A stretch of 64,000 nucleotides of DNA from Pseudomonas oryzihabitans (GCF_001518815.1 NZ_CP013987.1:1901001-1965000); one strand, 5' to 3'; shown: positions 28,367 through 37,572, counted from the stretch's first letter. The notes: a model not told the origin generated them from the sequence alone. Program-made: numbers and translations.

Positions 28367-28405
28367 AAATGCCCGGGGGTCGCACTTGGCGACCCCCGGG
28401 CATTT
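28367..28405 (-). terminator. Strong Rho-independent terminator of prc
   Basis: A perfect 17-bp stem (28367-28383 with 28389-28405) and a 5-nt loop. On the minus strand it is followed by TTTTCGTTTTC. It lies 27 nt past the prc stop and insulates the EAL-GGDEF gene. Confidence 0.92.
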
Positions 28406-28431
28406 CACGACAGAGATATGACGCTTTGATG

Positions 28432-30513
28432 TCAGCGCTTGGGCGGCGTCTTGCTCAGGTCCAGATAGTCCAGCAGCACGTGACCGGATTCCATCAGGTA
28501 GGCGTCATCCTGGGGCTTGGTCTTGTCGTCATCGATCGCCGGATTGTCTTCGTCGATCTTCTTCAGCTCCTTGAGCGGGGCTTCACCCTTGCCCTTGCGT
28601 CGCTCGTTTTCCATGGCCAGCTGGCGATTATCCAGCGCGGTCTGTTCGGCGCGACGCTTCTGCTCGTTGAGGCTGACGGTGGTGTCCGCCGCCAGCTCCT
28701 GGGCCAGCTTGAGCCGTTCCCGGGCGAAGATGAAATCCGGATCCTTCTGTATCCGCACGTCATGGCGCTTGACCAGGTCCGGCAGGTAGTTGGCGAAGGG
28801 GTTGCTCAGGCCGGTTACCGCTGGGGCGATGGTGTCCCAGGGCATGGAATCGGGCAGGGCGCTCTCGCCGATCTGCTTGGTGTCCACCACTGCCGGGTAG
28901 TCGATGTCCGGCAGGACGCCCTGGTGCTGGGTGCTCTGGCCGGAAACGCGATAGAACTTGGCGATGGTCAGTTTCAGCTCGCCGTGGTTGAGCGGCTGGA
29001 TGGTCTGCACGGTGCCCTTGCCGAAGGTCTGGCCGCCGACGATCAGGGCGCGGTGATAGTCCTGCATGGCGCCGGCGAAGATCTCCGAGGCCGAAGCGGA
29101 CAGGCGATTGACCAGCACGGTCAGCGGGCCCTTGTAGAAGGCGCCACCTTCGTCATCGGCCAGCACCTCGACCTTGCCGTCGCCATTGCGTACCAGCACG
29201 GTGGGGCCCTGGTCGATGAACAGGCCGGTCAGCTCGGTGGCTTCCTGCAGGGAGCCACCGCCGTTGTTGCGCAGGTCCAGGACGATGCCGTCGACCTTTT
29301 CCTTCTGCAGTTCGCCGATGAGCTTCTTCACGTCACGCGTGGTGCTCTTGTAGTTCGGGTCGCCAGCGCGATAGGCCTTGAAGTCCAGGTAGAAGGCCGG
29401 CACGTCGATCACGCCGAGCTTGTAGTGCTTGCCCTCGTGGGGCACGTCGATGACGTGCTTCTGGGCAGCCTGCTCTTCGAGCTTGACCGCTTCGCGGGTA
29501 ATGGCGACCACCTTGGTCTTCTGGTCGTTCGGCGCGTTGCTCGCCGGGATGATCTCCAGCCGCACCTTGGAGCCCTTGGGCCCGCGGATCAGCTTGACCA
29601 CTTCGTCCAGGCGCCAGCCGACCACGTCGACCATTTCACCATCGCCCTGGGCGACGCCGACGATCTTGTCCGCCGGAGCGATCTGCTTGGACTTGTCCGC
29701 CGGGCCAGCCGGCACCAGACGCAGGATCTGCACGTAGTCGTTGTCGTTTTGCAGCACCGCACCGATGCCTTCCAGCGACAGACTCATGTTGATGTCGAAG
29801 TTTTCCGCGCTTTCCGGCGAGAGGTACTGGGTATGCGGATCATAGGACTCGGCGAAGGCGTTGATGTAGGTCTGGAAGACGTCTTCGCTACGGGTCTGGT
29901 TGAGGCGCGCCAGCTGATTCTTGTACCTCTTGGTCAGCTGCTGCTGGATCTGCTGATCGGTCTTGCCGGACAGGCGCAGGCGCAGGACTTCGTCCTTGAG
30001 CTTGCGATGCCAGAGATCGTCCAGCGCGGCGGTATCCGCCGGCCAGGCAGCCTTTTCGCGATTGGTGTCGAAGGACTCGTCGGCGGTGAAGTCGAGCTTG
30101 CCGATGCCGGCGTTGAGCAGGCCCAGACCATAGTTCAGCCGCTCGGTCATGCGCTGGGCGTAACGACGGTAGATGGCGAAGCCCGGTTCGAGATTGCCCT
30201 GCTTGAGGTAATCATCGAAGCGCGTGCGCGCCGCATCGAATTCGCGAATGTCGGCCGCATTGAAATACAGCCGGCCGGGATCAAGCATCTTCAGATAGCT
30301 GTCGTAGATCTTGATCGACTGAGCATCGTTGAGCGGCGGCTTGCTGTAATGATGACGCTTGAGCAGTTCGACGATGTTGAGGCTGGCGATCACCTGATCA
30401 CGGTCGGGTTGCAGCTTCTCGGCGCCAACCGGCGCGTTGGGCTTGGCGAAGAGGGGCGTTGCGCTGACGCCAAGCAGGACAACGAGGGCGGTACGGGACA
30501 AGAGCTGCTTCAT
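28432..30513 (-). CDS. prc: Tail-specific (C-terminal processing) periplasmic protease Prc/AlgO
   Basis: A 693-residue S41 protease that degrades periplasmic proteins from their C-termini; in Pseudomonas it affects envelope stress and alginate control by cleaving MucA variants. Signal peptide 1-23 (VVLLGVSATPLFA). The order is an N-terminal helical domain, a PDZ domain (about 240-325, SLSLEGIGAVLQ and LIRGPKGSKV), then the protease domain with the Ser/Lys dyad S474 (NRLSASASEIFAGAM) and K499 (QTFGKGTVQ), and a Tsp C-terminal region rich in charged helices. Length is typical. The start omits 15 residues of upstream open frame. Confidence 0.95.
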   Translation of the reverse strand: MKQLLSRTALVVLLGVSATPLFAKPNAPVGAEKLQPDRDQVIASLNIVELLKRHHYSKPPLNDAQSIKIYDSYLKMLDPGRLYFNAADIREFDAARTRFDDYLKQGNLEPGFAIYRRYAQRMTERLNYGLGLLNAGIGKLDFTADESFDTNREKAAWPADTAALDDLWHRKLKDEVLRLRLSGKTDQQIQQQLTKRYKNQLARLNQTRSEDVFQTYINAFAESYDPHTQYLSPESAENFDINMSLSLEGIGAVLQNDNDYVQILRLVPAGPADKSKQIAPADKIVGVAQGDGEMVDVVGWRLDEVVKLIRGPKGSKVRLEIIPASNAPNDQKTKVVAITREAVKLEEQAAQKHVIDVPHEGKHYKLGVIDVPAFYLDFKAYRAGDPNYKSTTRDVKKLIGELQKEKVDGIVLDLRNNGGGSLQEATELTGLFIDQGPTVLVRNGDGKVEVLADDEGGAFYKGPLTVLVNRLSASASEIFAGAMQDYHRALIVGGQTFGKGTVQTIQPLNHGELKLTIAKFYRVSGQSTQHQGVLPDIDYPAVVDTKQIGESALPDSMPWDTIAPAVTGLSNPFANYLPDLVKRHDVRIQKDPDFIFARERLKLAQELAADTTVSLNEQKRRAEQTALDNRQLAMENERRKGKGEAPLKELKKIDEDNPAIDDDKTKPQDDAYLMESGHVLLDYLDLSKTPPKR

Positions 30514-30754
30514 GTGTATTCGACTAATGCACGGAAAGGAATAGGCTATAGGCCCCACCCGGCCCGGGCGGTTCCGCGGCCAGGGGACATATGACAGGCA
30601 CTGACGAAAGTCGTCTGGCGGCGGTCAGCGCGAGAGATAGAGGCGATAGGAAGGGATGGCTGTGACAGCCCCGCATCTTCCGGTCCGCTCGACTCACGCA
30701 GAACCCGTCGATGCAGGCGCTTTTCGTCAAAGCCTGAGCCACTATGGAGGCACC

Positions 30755-31717
30755 GTGAACGCATTGCAAGGTATCGAAGGGCAACTGGAATGGCAGTCAC
30801 TGAGCGCTCGCGCTCTGGCGCCTGGGGAAATTCGCATCAAGGTCGCAGCCGCAGGTCTCAACCGCGCCGACCTGTTGCAGCTGGCCGGTAACTATCCGCC
30901 GCCGCCCGGTGCGCCGGCCACCCTGGGCCTGGAATGCGCCGGGGTGGTCAGCGAGACGACCGCGGATTCGCGCTGGCAGGTCGGTGACCGCGTTTGCGCG
31001 CTCCTCGCCGGGGGCGGCATGGCCAGCGAAGTGGTTGTGGACGGGCGCCAGGCCGCCTCCGTACCGGAAGGCCTGTCGCTGATCGAGGCGGCGGCACTGC
31101 CCGAAGTCTGGGCGACCGCCTGGAGCAATCTGTTCGATCTGGCCGCGCTTCAGCCGGGCGAGAAGGTGCTGCTGCACGCCGGTGCCAGCGGCGTTGGTTC
31201 GGCCGCCATCCAGCTGTGCAAGGCCTTCGGTAATCCCTGCTGGGTCAGTGTCGGCTCGCAGGATCGTCTGGCCCACTGCGAGCGTCTTGGCGCCGAGGGC
31301 GGGGTGCTGCGCAAGACCGATCTGGAGGGGCTGCGTGATTTCGCGCCCTTCCACGTCATCCTCGATCCGGTCGGGGCCAACTATGCATCGCTCAACCTGG
31401 ATCTGCTGGGTCAGGATGGGCGCTGGGTGCTGATCGGCCTCATGGGCGGTCGCCAGGCCGAAATGGATCTGGGCAAGGTGCTCGGCAAGCGCATCCGCAT
31501 CATCGGCTCGACCCTGCGCAACCGCTCGGTCGAATTCAAGGCCAAGACCATGAGATCGCTGGAAGCCAAGGTCTGGCCGTTGTTCGCCGAAGGCAAGTTG
31601 AACGTCAACCTGGAACGTCGCTTCACCGCCCAGAACGCCGAAGCCGCCTTTGCCGCCCTGGAAAGCAACGAGGTGAACGGCAAGGTGGTGCTGGTGCTGG
31701 ACGAAGGGTTGGAGTGA
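30755..31717 (+). CDS. Quinone oxidoreductase-like MDR protein (NAD(P)H-dependent)
   Basis: A 320-residue medium-chain dehydrogenase/reductase of the zinc-free quinone oxidoreductase (Qor/PIG3) group: GLNRADLLQLAGNYPPPPGAP, GLECAGVV, the Rossmann motif HAGASGVGSAAIQLCKA, and IGSTLRNRSVEFK. No catalytic zinc cysteines are seen. The likely start is GTG with TGGAGG upstream; the open frame extends 99 bp further but that part is not family-like. It is divergent from prc across 241 bp. Confidence 0.88.
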   Translation: MNALQGIEGQLEWQSLSARALAPGEIRIKVAAAGLNRADLLQLAGNYPPPPGAPATLGLECAGVVSETTADSRWQVGDRVCALLAGGGMASEVVVDGRQAASVPEGLSLIEAAALPEVWATAWSNLFDLAALQPGEKVLLHAGASGVGSAAIQLCKAFGNPCWVSVGSQDRLAHCERLGAEGGVLRKTDLEGLRDFAPFHVILDPVGANYASLNLDLLGQDGRWVLIGLMGGRQAEMDLGKVLGKRIRIIGSTLRNRSVEFKAKTMRSLEAKVWPLFAEGKLNVNLERRFTAQNAEAAFAALESNEVNGKVVLVLDEGLE

Positions 31718-32288
31718 TGCCCACCTAAAGTGATCGCGGCCATGGCGGCCTGCTGCTCCTAAGGAAGCCTCGTCTCCCGTAGGAGCGGTTCATGGCCGAG
31801 AAGTCTCGTAGCGTGGAAAACCGCGCCGCGTTTTCCACTATGCCTTCGGCGCGCCAGACTCGTGGATAAGGCTGCGCCGTTATCCACTCTACGAGATTCA
31901 CGCCCTTGTAGGAGCGGCCCATGGCCGCGATATCTCGTAGCGTGGAAAACCGCGTCGCATTTTCCACTATGCCTTCGGCACGCCGGATTCGTGGATAAGG
32001 CTGCGCTGTTATCCACCCTACGAAATCCAAGCCCTTGTAGGAGCGGCCCATGGCCGCGATATCTCGTAGCCTGGAAAACCGGGCCGCATTTTCCACTATG
32101 CCTTCGGCGCGCCAGGCTCGTGGATAAGGCGGCGCCGTTATCCACCCTACGAGATTTACGCCTTTGTAGTAGCGGCCCATGGCCGCGATATCTTGTAGCC
32201 TGGAAAACCGCGCCGCGTTTTCCACTATGTCTTCGGCGCGCCAGACTCGGGGATAAGGCTGCGCCGTTATCCACTCTCCCGGTTAGAC
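31718..32288. repeat. Four tandem 129-bp repeats rich in near-DnaA boxes
   Basis: This 571-bp gap without a gene holds four direct repeats starting at 31779, 31908, 32037 and 32166, each 129 bp apart; the last is truncated near 32275. Every unit contains three dyads: a REP-like GTAGGAGCGGCCCATGGCCGCGA, TGGAAAACCGC...GCATTTTCCA, and GTGGATAAGGC...GTTATCCAC, with CTCGTAG/CTACGAG outer arms. TTATCCAC, eight of nine bases of the DnaA box, occurs seven times exactly (both strands), and TTTTCCAC also recurs. No open frame here looks coding. Confidence 0.9.
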
Positions 32289-32942
32289 CTACCGCCAGCT
32301 GAGGATCGGCCAGCCGGCCTGTTCGGCTCTTTCGCGCAACACCGGATCCGGATTCACCACATGCGGTTTGCCGACCGCTTCGAGCAGCGGCAGGTCGTTT
32401 CGCGAGTCGGAATAGAAGCTGGCATTGGTCAGCAGACTGCGGTCGCCGTCCAGGGCTTCCAGCAGGCGGGTCAGCTTGCCTTCCCGGTAGGTCATGACGC
32501 CTTCCACCTGGCCGCTGTAGACGCCATGGCTGACCTGCAAGTCGATGGCCAGTACCTCCTCCACCCCCAGCCGCTCGGCGATGGGCTCCACCAGATGCAC
32601 CCCGGAAGCCGAGACGATCATCACCCGGTCGCCGGCAGCGCGGTGCGCGGCGATGCACTTCATGGCATCGCTGAAGATCAGGGGTTCGATGACGTCCTCG
32701 ACCCAGGGCCCGACCTCGAAATCCACTTCCTCGGGCGTACGGCCTACCAGGGGTTCGAGGTGGAAGGCCATGTAGTCCTCCATGGCCAGTTCGCCTTGGG
32801 CGTAGGCGGTCATCAGCTCGGTGTCGCGTCGTACGAAGGACTCGCGGTCGACCCAGCCGAGCACGCCCATCTGCTGGCTCCAGAGGCTCGAGCAGTCACC
32901 ATCGATAAGGGTTTCGTCGAGATCGAAAATCGCCAGGGTCAT
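32289..32942 (-). CDS. HAD-IB family phosphatase (SerB/PSPase-like)
   Basis: A 217-residue HAD hydrolase: motif I FDLDETL with D7 and D9, motif II IVSAS, and motif III DSRNDLPLL. Subfamily IB enzymes dephosphorylate small phosphoesters such as phosphoserine or phosphocholine. The start overlaps the stop of the transporter ATPase gene by four bases, so it is the last gene of the phosphonate-type operon and probably acts on the imported compound or a derivative. The substrate is not readable. Confidence 0.82.
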   Translation of the reverse strand: MTLAIFDLDETLIDGDCSSLWSQQMGVLGWVDRESFVRRDTELMTAYAQGELAMEDYMAFHLEPLVGRTPEEVDFEVGPWVEDVIEPLIFSDAMKCIAAHRAAGDRVMIVSASGVHLVEPIAERLGVEEVLAIDLQVSHGVYSGQVEGVMTYREGKLTRLLEALDGDRSLLTNASFYSDSRNDLPLLEAVGKPHVVNPDPVLRERAEQAGWPILSWR

Positions 32943-33928
32943 GCCACTTCTCTCAGGCTGTCGGATTCGACGGTCAGGGTGACGGCTGTACCGTTCGGCT
33001 GCAAGGCCGTCGGACCGTGGTTGAGCACATCGACATTGAGTTCGCAGGCTTCGGTGGCGACCCGGTAGCGGATCACGTTGCCCAGCAGGCTGTGGCCGAC
33101 GATACGTCCGGCAAAGCCACCGGGGATGCCCAGGCGAATGGCCTCGGGACGAATGGCGACCTGTCCCTGGAAGGTCTGACCGAACAGCCGGCTGGCCTGA
33201 TCGGCACTGAGCAGGTTGTAGTTGCCAATGAAGCCGGCGGCGAAGGCATCCACCGGTGCGGTGTAGAGCGTCTCGGCATCGCCGCTCTGGACGATGCGCC
33301 CCTCGCGCATGAGCACGATGCGATCGGACAGGGTGAGGGCCTCTTCCTGGTCATGGGTGACGAACACCGTGGTCAGCCCCAGCTCCTGCTGAATGGCGCG
33401 GATCTGCTCGCGCAGGTGGCGGCGGATACGCGCATCCAGCGCCGAGAGCGGTTCGTCCAGGAGCAGCAGGCGCGGTCGCACGATCAGCGAGCGTGCCAGG
33501 GCCACACGTTGGCATTGCCCACCGGAAAGCTGGTGCGGATAACGCGCGGCGAAGCCTTCCAGTTCCACCAGCGTCAGGGCCTCCACGACCCGCTCGCGAA
33601 CTTCGTCGCGCGCCAGCCGTTGCATGCGCAGGCCGAAGGCGACGTTCTGCTCCACGGTCATGTTGGGGAACAGGGCGTAGCTCTGGAACACCATGGCGAT
33701 GCCGCGACGTTGCGGTGGCAGCTTGGTGATGTCCTGGCCGGCCAGCACGATGGCACCGCGGTCGACCTCGGTGAGGCCGGCCAGGCAGCGCAGCAGGGTG
33801 GACTTGCCGCAGCCGGAGGGGCCGAGGAGGGTGACGAGTTCGCCCTGTTCGGCGTGGAACTCGATGTCGGTGAACAGGGTGTTGGCGCCGTAGCGCTTGT
33901 GCAGTCCCTTGACCGCGAGATAACTCAT
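32939..33928 (-). CDS. 2-aminoethylphosphonate-type ABC transporter ATP-binding protein (PhnT-like)
   Basis: A 329-residue ATPase of the PotA/FbpC group: Walker A GPSGCGKST near 37-45, signature LSGGQCQR, Walker B LLLLDEPLSALD, switch His in VTHDQEEALTLSD, and a C-terminal TOBE regulatory domain (about 250-325). It powers the two permeases encoded upstream, whose stop it overlaps by four bases. PhnT is one possibility; iron and polyamine importers share this architecture. Confidence 0.85.
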   Translation of the reverse strand: MSYLAVKGLHKRYGANTLFTDIEFHAEQGELVTLLGPSGCGKSTLLRCLAGLTEVDRGAIVLAGQDITKLPPQRRGIAMVFQSYALFPNMTVEQNVAFGLRMQRLARDEVRERVVEALTLVELEGFAARYPHQLSGGQCQRVALARSLIVRPRLLLLDEPLSALDARIRRHLREQIRAIQQELGLTTVFVTHDQEEALTLSDRIVLMREGRIVQSGDAETLYTAPVDAFAAGFIGNYNLLSADQASRLFGQTFQGQVAIRPEAIRLGIPGGFAGRIVGHSLLGNVIRYRVATEACELNVDVLNHGPTALQPNGTAVTLTVESDSLREVA

Positions 33929-34710
33929 GTCCGCTCCCGATTCAGGCGATTGGCGATCCAGGTCATTAGCAGCACCGCGAAGAAGTAGGAGATGACCAGG
34001 GCGCTGGTGAGGTGGCCGCTGCCGTTGCGCAGGTTGTAGAGGTAGATCTGCAACGTCTCGTAGCGCGTCCCCACCAGCAGGTTGGCGAAGACGAATTCGC
34101 CGATGAGAAAGGAGAACGACAGGAACAGCGCCACCATCAGCCCGGTACGCAGATTGGGCAGTACCACCAGCAGGGCCGCGCGCCAGGAACTGGCGCCAAG
34201 CAGGTGGGCGGCGTCCATCAGGTCACGCAGGTTGAGCGCCTGGAGGTTGTTGCTGATGGCCCGGTACATGAAGGGCAGGGCGATGGTGAAATAGCAGAAC
34301 ACCAGAATCCAGGGCGTGCCGGTCAGCGGCAGTGGGCCCCCGGCATAGAGTTGCAGCAGCCCCACCGCCGAGACCACCGGAGGTACCGCGAAGGGCAGCA
34401 GGATCAGCACGTTCATCAGCGCATCCAGCCGCGGGAAGTGGTAGGCGATGGCGAACATGGCGGGCAGGATCAGTACGCAGGACAGCGCCAGGGCGCCAAA
34501 GCAGATCGCCAGGGAACGGCCGAAGGCGGCGAGAAAGCGCGGATCGCTCCACAGCTGCAGGTACCACTTGAACGTGAAGCCGGCCGGCAGCAGGGTCGCC
34601 GACCACTGGGTGGCGAGCGAGTAGACCAGCGTCGCGGCCAGGGGCGCGAACAGGATCAGGAACAGCAGCCAGACCACCAGGCGATGATAGAGGCGCTCAG
34701 CTCTGGACAT
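33925..34710 (-). CDS. 2-aminoethylphosphonate-type ABC transporter permease (PhnV-like)
   Basis: A 261-residue BPD permease of six helices: LFLILFAPLAATLVYSLA at the N-terminus, an EAA loop in [21 protein letters not shown], and a final helix LVISYFFAVLLMTWIA. It overlaps the preceding permease gene by 14 bp and the ATPase gene by 4 bp. Confidence 0.85.
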   Translation of the reverse strand: MSRAERLYHRLVVWLLFLILFAPLAATLVYSLATQWSATLLPAGFTFKWYLQLWSDPRFLAAFGRSLAICFGALALSCVLILPAMFAIAYHFPRLDALMNVLILLPFAVPPVVSAVGLLQLYAGGPLPLTGTPWILVFCYFTIALPFMYRAISNNLQALNLRDLMDAAHLLGASSWRAALLVVLPNLRTGLMVALFLSFSFLIGEFVFANLLVGTRYETLQIYLYNLRNGSGHLTSALVISYFFAVLLMTWIANRLNRERT

Positions 34711-35530
34711 GACGACTCCGCCTTAGCAGCCACTGGTGGACGAGGGTGATCAGGGTCATGAAGGCCACGAGCAGCATGGCCAGCGCCGCGGCCAGGTTGG
34801 GTTCCAGATAGATATCGCCGGAAACCAGGGCGGCGATGCGCACCGGCACCACGTTGAAGTTGCCGACGGTGAGGGCGTAGACGGTGGCGTAGGCGCCCAG
34901 GGCATTGGCCAGCAGGATGATGAAGGTGCCCACCAGCGCCGGACTGAGCACCGGCAGGCCGATGTGCCGCCAGTATTGCCAGGTGCCGGCGCCAAGCAGT
35001 GCCGCCGCATCGCGCCAGTCCTGCTTCAGGGCCTCGAAGGCCGGGAACAGCAGCAACACGCCCAGGGGAATCTGGAAGTAGGTGTAGATGAGGATCAGGC
35101 CGCCCTTGGTGTAGAGGTTGAAGCTTTCCATCAGCCCCAGTTGCTTGAGTGCCAGGGTCAGGCAGCCGTTGATGCCCAGCAGGATGATGAAGGCGAAGGC
35201 CAGCGGTACCCCGGCGAAGTTGCTGGTCATGTTGGTGAAGGCCACCACGAAGCCACGCAGTCGCGAGTCCACGCGGGTCAGCGAATAGGCGCCGAGCAGG
35301 GCGATAAGCAGGCCGCAGACGCTGGACCAGAGCGAGATTTCCAGGGAGAAGCGGATGGCCTGCAGGTAGAAGGGCGAGCTAAGAATCTCGCCGTAGTTGC
35401 CCAGGCCCCAGCCGCTTTCGCTGGAGTTGAAGCTGTTGAAGGCGATCCAGGCCAGGGGCGCCAGTTGGAAGGCGCCGAACACCAGCAAGAACGGCAGAAT
35501 CAACAGCAGGGCGAGCCAGGGCCGCTTCAT
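34697..35530 (-). CDS. 2-aminoethylphosphonate-type ABC transporter permease (PhnU-like)
   Basis: A 277-residue BPD permease with helices at WLALLLILPFLLVFGAFQLA, LWSSVCGLLIALLGAYSL and others, and an EAA loop DAAALLGAGTWQYWRHIGLPVL. The start (MKRPWLALL) overlaps the upstream phosphatase-like gene stop by four bases; a longer open frame of 18 residues is rejected. It pairs with the PhnV-like permease. Confidence 0.85.
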   Translation of the reverse strand: MKRPWLALLLILPFLLVFGAFQLAPLAWIAFNSFNSSESGWGLGNYGEILSSPFYLQAIRFSLEISLWSSVCGLLIALLGAYSLTRVDSRLRGFVVAFTNMTSNFAGVPLAFAFIILLGINGCLTLALKQLGLMESFNLYTKGGLILIYTYFQIPLGVLLLFPAFEALKQDWRDAAALLGAGTWQYWRHIGLPVLSPALVGTFIILLANALGAYATVYALTVGNFNVVPVRIAALVSGDIYLEPNLAAALAMLLVAFMTLITLVHQWLLRRSRHVQS

Positions 35531-36324
35531 GCCAGCAGCTCCCGGCACAATGGCTTGTCGTGAGCCAGGCCCAGCAAGCTGCACACCGTTCCGCAGATCT
35601 CCACCTGCCGCGGCGTGGCCTCGCCCAGGGAGAAGCCTTCGCCGAACACGAACAGCGGAACCTCGCGTTCTTCCGGTAGCGTCCCGCCATGGCTACGGTC
35701 GTCGTTCATGCCGTGATCGGCAGTCACCAGCACCTGGTAGCCAGCATCGAGCCAGGCAGGCAGATAGTGTGACAACAGGCCATCGGCGCGGCGCGCGGCA
35801 TTGCGGTATTCGGGGCTGGAGAGACCGTGCTTGTGGCCCGCGTCGTCGATGTTCATCGGATGCACCAGCAGGATGTCCGGGGCATGGGCGAGGCGCAGGT
35901 GCTCGGCGTCGTCGAACAGGTGGGAATCCGGGTAGTGGTCGGCGTAGTAGAAGTGGCCGTACTGGATCGGCAGGCTGCTGTCGCTGACGTGCCTGTCCCG
36001 GCCCGGCTCGAAGGGGCTGCGATTGTAGAGTTCGCTGACCCAGTGGTAAGCCGCCGCCGCGGTGGTGAGACCGGCAGCCTGCGCCAGATGGAACAGGCTG
36101 GTTTCTGTCGAGAGCCGACTGACCCCGTTGTGGACGATGCCGCTGCTCACCGGTGGCACCCCGGTGAGCAGGCATTCGTAGAGCGGCCTGGAGAGCGAAG
36201 GCAACTCGCACTCCAGGCGGTAGAGGCGACCCCGGCCGGCCAGGCACAGCGCCTGAAGGAAGCCGAGTCCGTGTTCGGCGACCCTCAGGGCGAGTCCGTC
36301 CAGTACGACCAGGATGACCTTCAT
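35527..36324 (-). CDS. Cytoplasmic alkaline-phosphatase-superfamily hydrolase
   Basis: A 265-residue nucleotide pyrophosphatase/phosphodiesterase-like enzyme: N-terminal metal Asp in VILVVLDGLALR, a candidate nucleophile Ser/Thr in SLSRPLYECLLTG, DDAGHKHG and TADHGMNDDRSHGG for the metal-binding Asp/His set. No signal peptide is seen, so it works in the cytoplasm, unlike most alkaline phosphatases. It lies between the binding protein and permeases of a phosphonate-type importer. Phosphonoacetate hydrolase belongs to the same superfamily; a phosphonate, phosphodiester or phosphoamine substrate is inferred. Confidence 0.8.
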   Translation of the reverse strand: MKVILVVLDGLALRVAEHGLGFLQALCLAGRGRLYRLECELPSLSRPLYECLLTGVPPVSSGIVHNGVSRLSTETSLFHLAQAAGLTTAAAAYHWVSELYNRSPFEPGRDRHVSDSSLPIQYGHFYYADHYPDSHLFDDAEHLRLAHAPDILLVHPMNIDDAGHKHGLSSPEYRNAARRADGLLSHYLPAWLDAGYQVLVTADHGMNDDRSHGGTLPEEREVPLFVFGEGFSLGEATPRQVEICGTVCSLLGLAHDKPLCRELLA

Positions 36325-36328
36325 GACG

Positions 36329-37390
36329 TCACTGCTGCATGTTGATCAGGACATGTTCCTGCCAGAGCCGTGGCAGGCGCTTGGAAGTCTCTTCCCAGGC
36401 CTTGGCGTCGGTGATGGGGCGCGCCTTGGCGTATTGCGCCTGGGGCAGCAGCTTGGCCTGGACCTCCGCCGGCAGGGTCAGGTGCTCGGCGCGGATCGGT
36501 CGGGCATAGCCCTCGGCCAGGTTGATCTGGCCCGCGTCGGAGAAGATGTACTCACGGGCCAGCTTGGCGGCATTGGGGTGCTTGGCGTACTTGTTGATGA
36601 TGGTGGTGTAGCCGGAGGTCACCGAGCCGTCGGAAGGGATCAGCACCTCGAAGCGCGAGCGGTCGATCTGGTCCCGGTAGTTCAGGGCATTGAAGTCCCA
36701 GACCACGCCCACCTCTACCTCGCCTTTCTCGATGTTGGCCACCACCGGGTTGGTGAAGGACAGACGGCCCTGCTTGGCCAGCTTGGCGAAGAAATCCAGC
36801 GCCGGCTTGATGTTCTTTTCGTCGCCGCCGTTGGCGTAGGCCGCGGCCAGCACGCCGCTCACCGCCTGGGAGGCGGCACTTACGTCACCGATGGTGACCT
36901 TGTAGTTGCCCTTGAGCAGATCGGCCCAGGAGTGAGGCACGTCCTTGACGGTCTGCTTGTTGACGATGAAGGCGATGGTGCCGGTGTAGGCCAGCGCCCA
37001 GTGCCCGTCGCTGTCCTTGGCCCAGCTCGGCACCTGGTCCCAGGTGCTCGGCTTGTAGGGCTGGGTAACGCCCTTCTGCACGGCGATGGGGCCGAAGGAA
37101 GCACCGACGTCACCGATGTCGGCGGAGGCGTTCTCGCCTTCGGCGGCGAACTTGGCGATTTCCTGGGCGGAGCTCATGTCGGTGTCCTGATGCTTGAGCC
37201 CGTACTTCTGCGCAAGATCCTGCCAGGTCCCTTTCCAGTTCGCCCAGGTATCGGGCATGCCGACGCTGTTCACCTCGCCTTCCTTGCGGGCAGCGGCTTC
37301 GAGGGTTTTGAGATCGGCGGTATCGGCGAAGGCGGTACCGGCCTGTACCGCAACGGCTGTGGCCAACAAGGAAGCAAGCAGACGGGTCAT
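36329..37390 (-). CDS. 2-aminoethylphosphonate-type ABC transporter substrate-binding protein (PhnS-like)
   Basis: A 353-residue periplasmic binding protein with signal peptide 1-22 (ending TAFA) and the type II binding fold of the iron/polyamine/AEP cluster: TLEAAARKEGEVNSVGMPDTW, NIEKGEVEVGVVWDFNA, SGYTTIINKYAKHPNAAKLAREYIFS. It is first in a five- or six-gene operon. Ligand specificity is assigned by context and resemblance to TIGR03261-type proteins; iron or polyamine binding is not excluded. Confidence 0.8.
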   Translation of the reverse strand: MTRLLASLLATAVAVQAGTAFADTADLKTLEAAARKEGEVNSVGMPDTWANWKGTWQDLAQKYGLKHQDTDMSSAQEIAKFAAEGENASADIGDVGASFGPIAVQKGVTQPYKPSTWDQVPSWAKDSDGHWALAYTGTIAFIVNKQTVKDVPHSWADLLKGNYKVTIGDVSAASQAVSGVLAAAYANGGDEKNIKPALDFFAKLAKQGRLSFTNPVVANIEKGEVEVGVVWDFNALNYRDQIDRSRFEVLIPSDGSVTSGYTTIINKYAKHPNAAKLAREYIFSDAGQINLAEGYARPIRAEHLTLPAEVQAKLLPQAQYAKARPITDAKAWEETSKRLPRLWQEHVLINMQQ

Positions 37391-37414
37391 ACGGGCGCTC
37401 CAGGTGTTAGGGCT

Positions 37415-37426
37415 TGGTCTAGGTCA
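37415..37426. promoter_or_regulatory. GntR/HutC-type operator upstream of the PhnS-like gene
   Basis: TGGTCTAGGTCA matches the HutC-subfamily consensus TGGTCTAGACCA at 10 of 12 positions. It lies 25 bp before the binding-protein gene, where a repressor would block transcription. Confidence 0.6.
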
Positions 37427-37493
37427 GCAAGACACAGGCCAATCTAGGACCCCGGTATGACGATTTGATGGCAATACGCCTTGTTCCGGCGCT

Positions 37494-37509
37494 GGCACGG
37501 GGGCTGCAG
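37494..37509 (+). promoter_or_regulatory. Possible sigma-54 promoter before the GntR gene
   Basis: CTGGCACGGGGGCTGC fits the -24/-12 consensus TGGCACG-N4-TTGC with one change (CTGC), 63 bp before the chosen start. It would overlap the coding frame if the earlier ATG at 37468 were used. Confidence 0.35.
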
Positions 37510-37572
37510 TCGTCACCAAGCGGTCATCTGGCCGTCCTAGTCTCCTGGCAAACCCTAGTCGAGGCGCTCCGG

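Noticed and set aside
28369-30594. A 741-codon open frame on the plus strand opposite prc
   Set aside because: It is an antisense shadow of the GC-rich prc gene; the translation is low-complexity Gly/Val/Leu/Asp without any family motif, while the minus strand encodes a complete S41 protease.
31759-32302. Open frames with repeated residues across the 129-bp repeats
   Set aside because: The 129-bp unit is divisible by three, so repeats stay open in several frames on both strands; stem-loop structure, not coding, explains the sequence.
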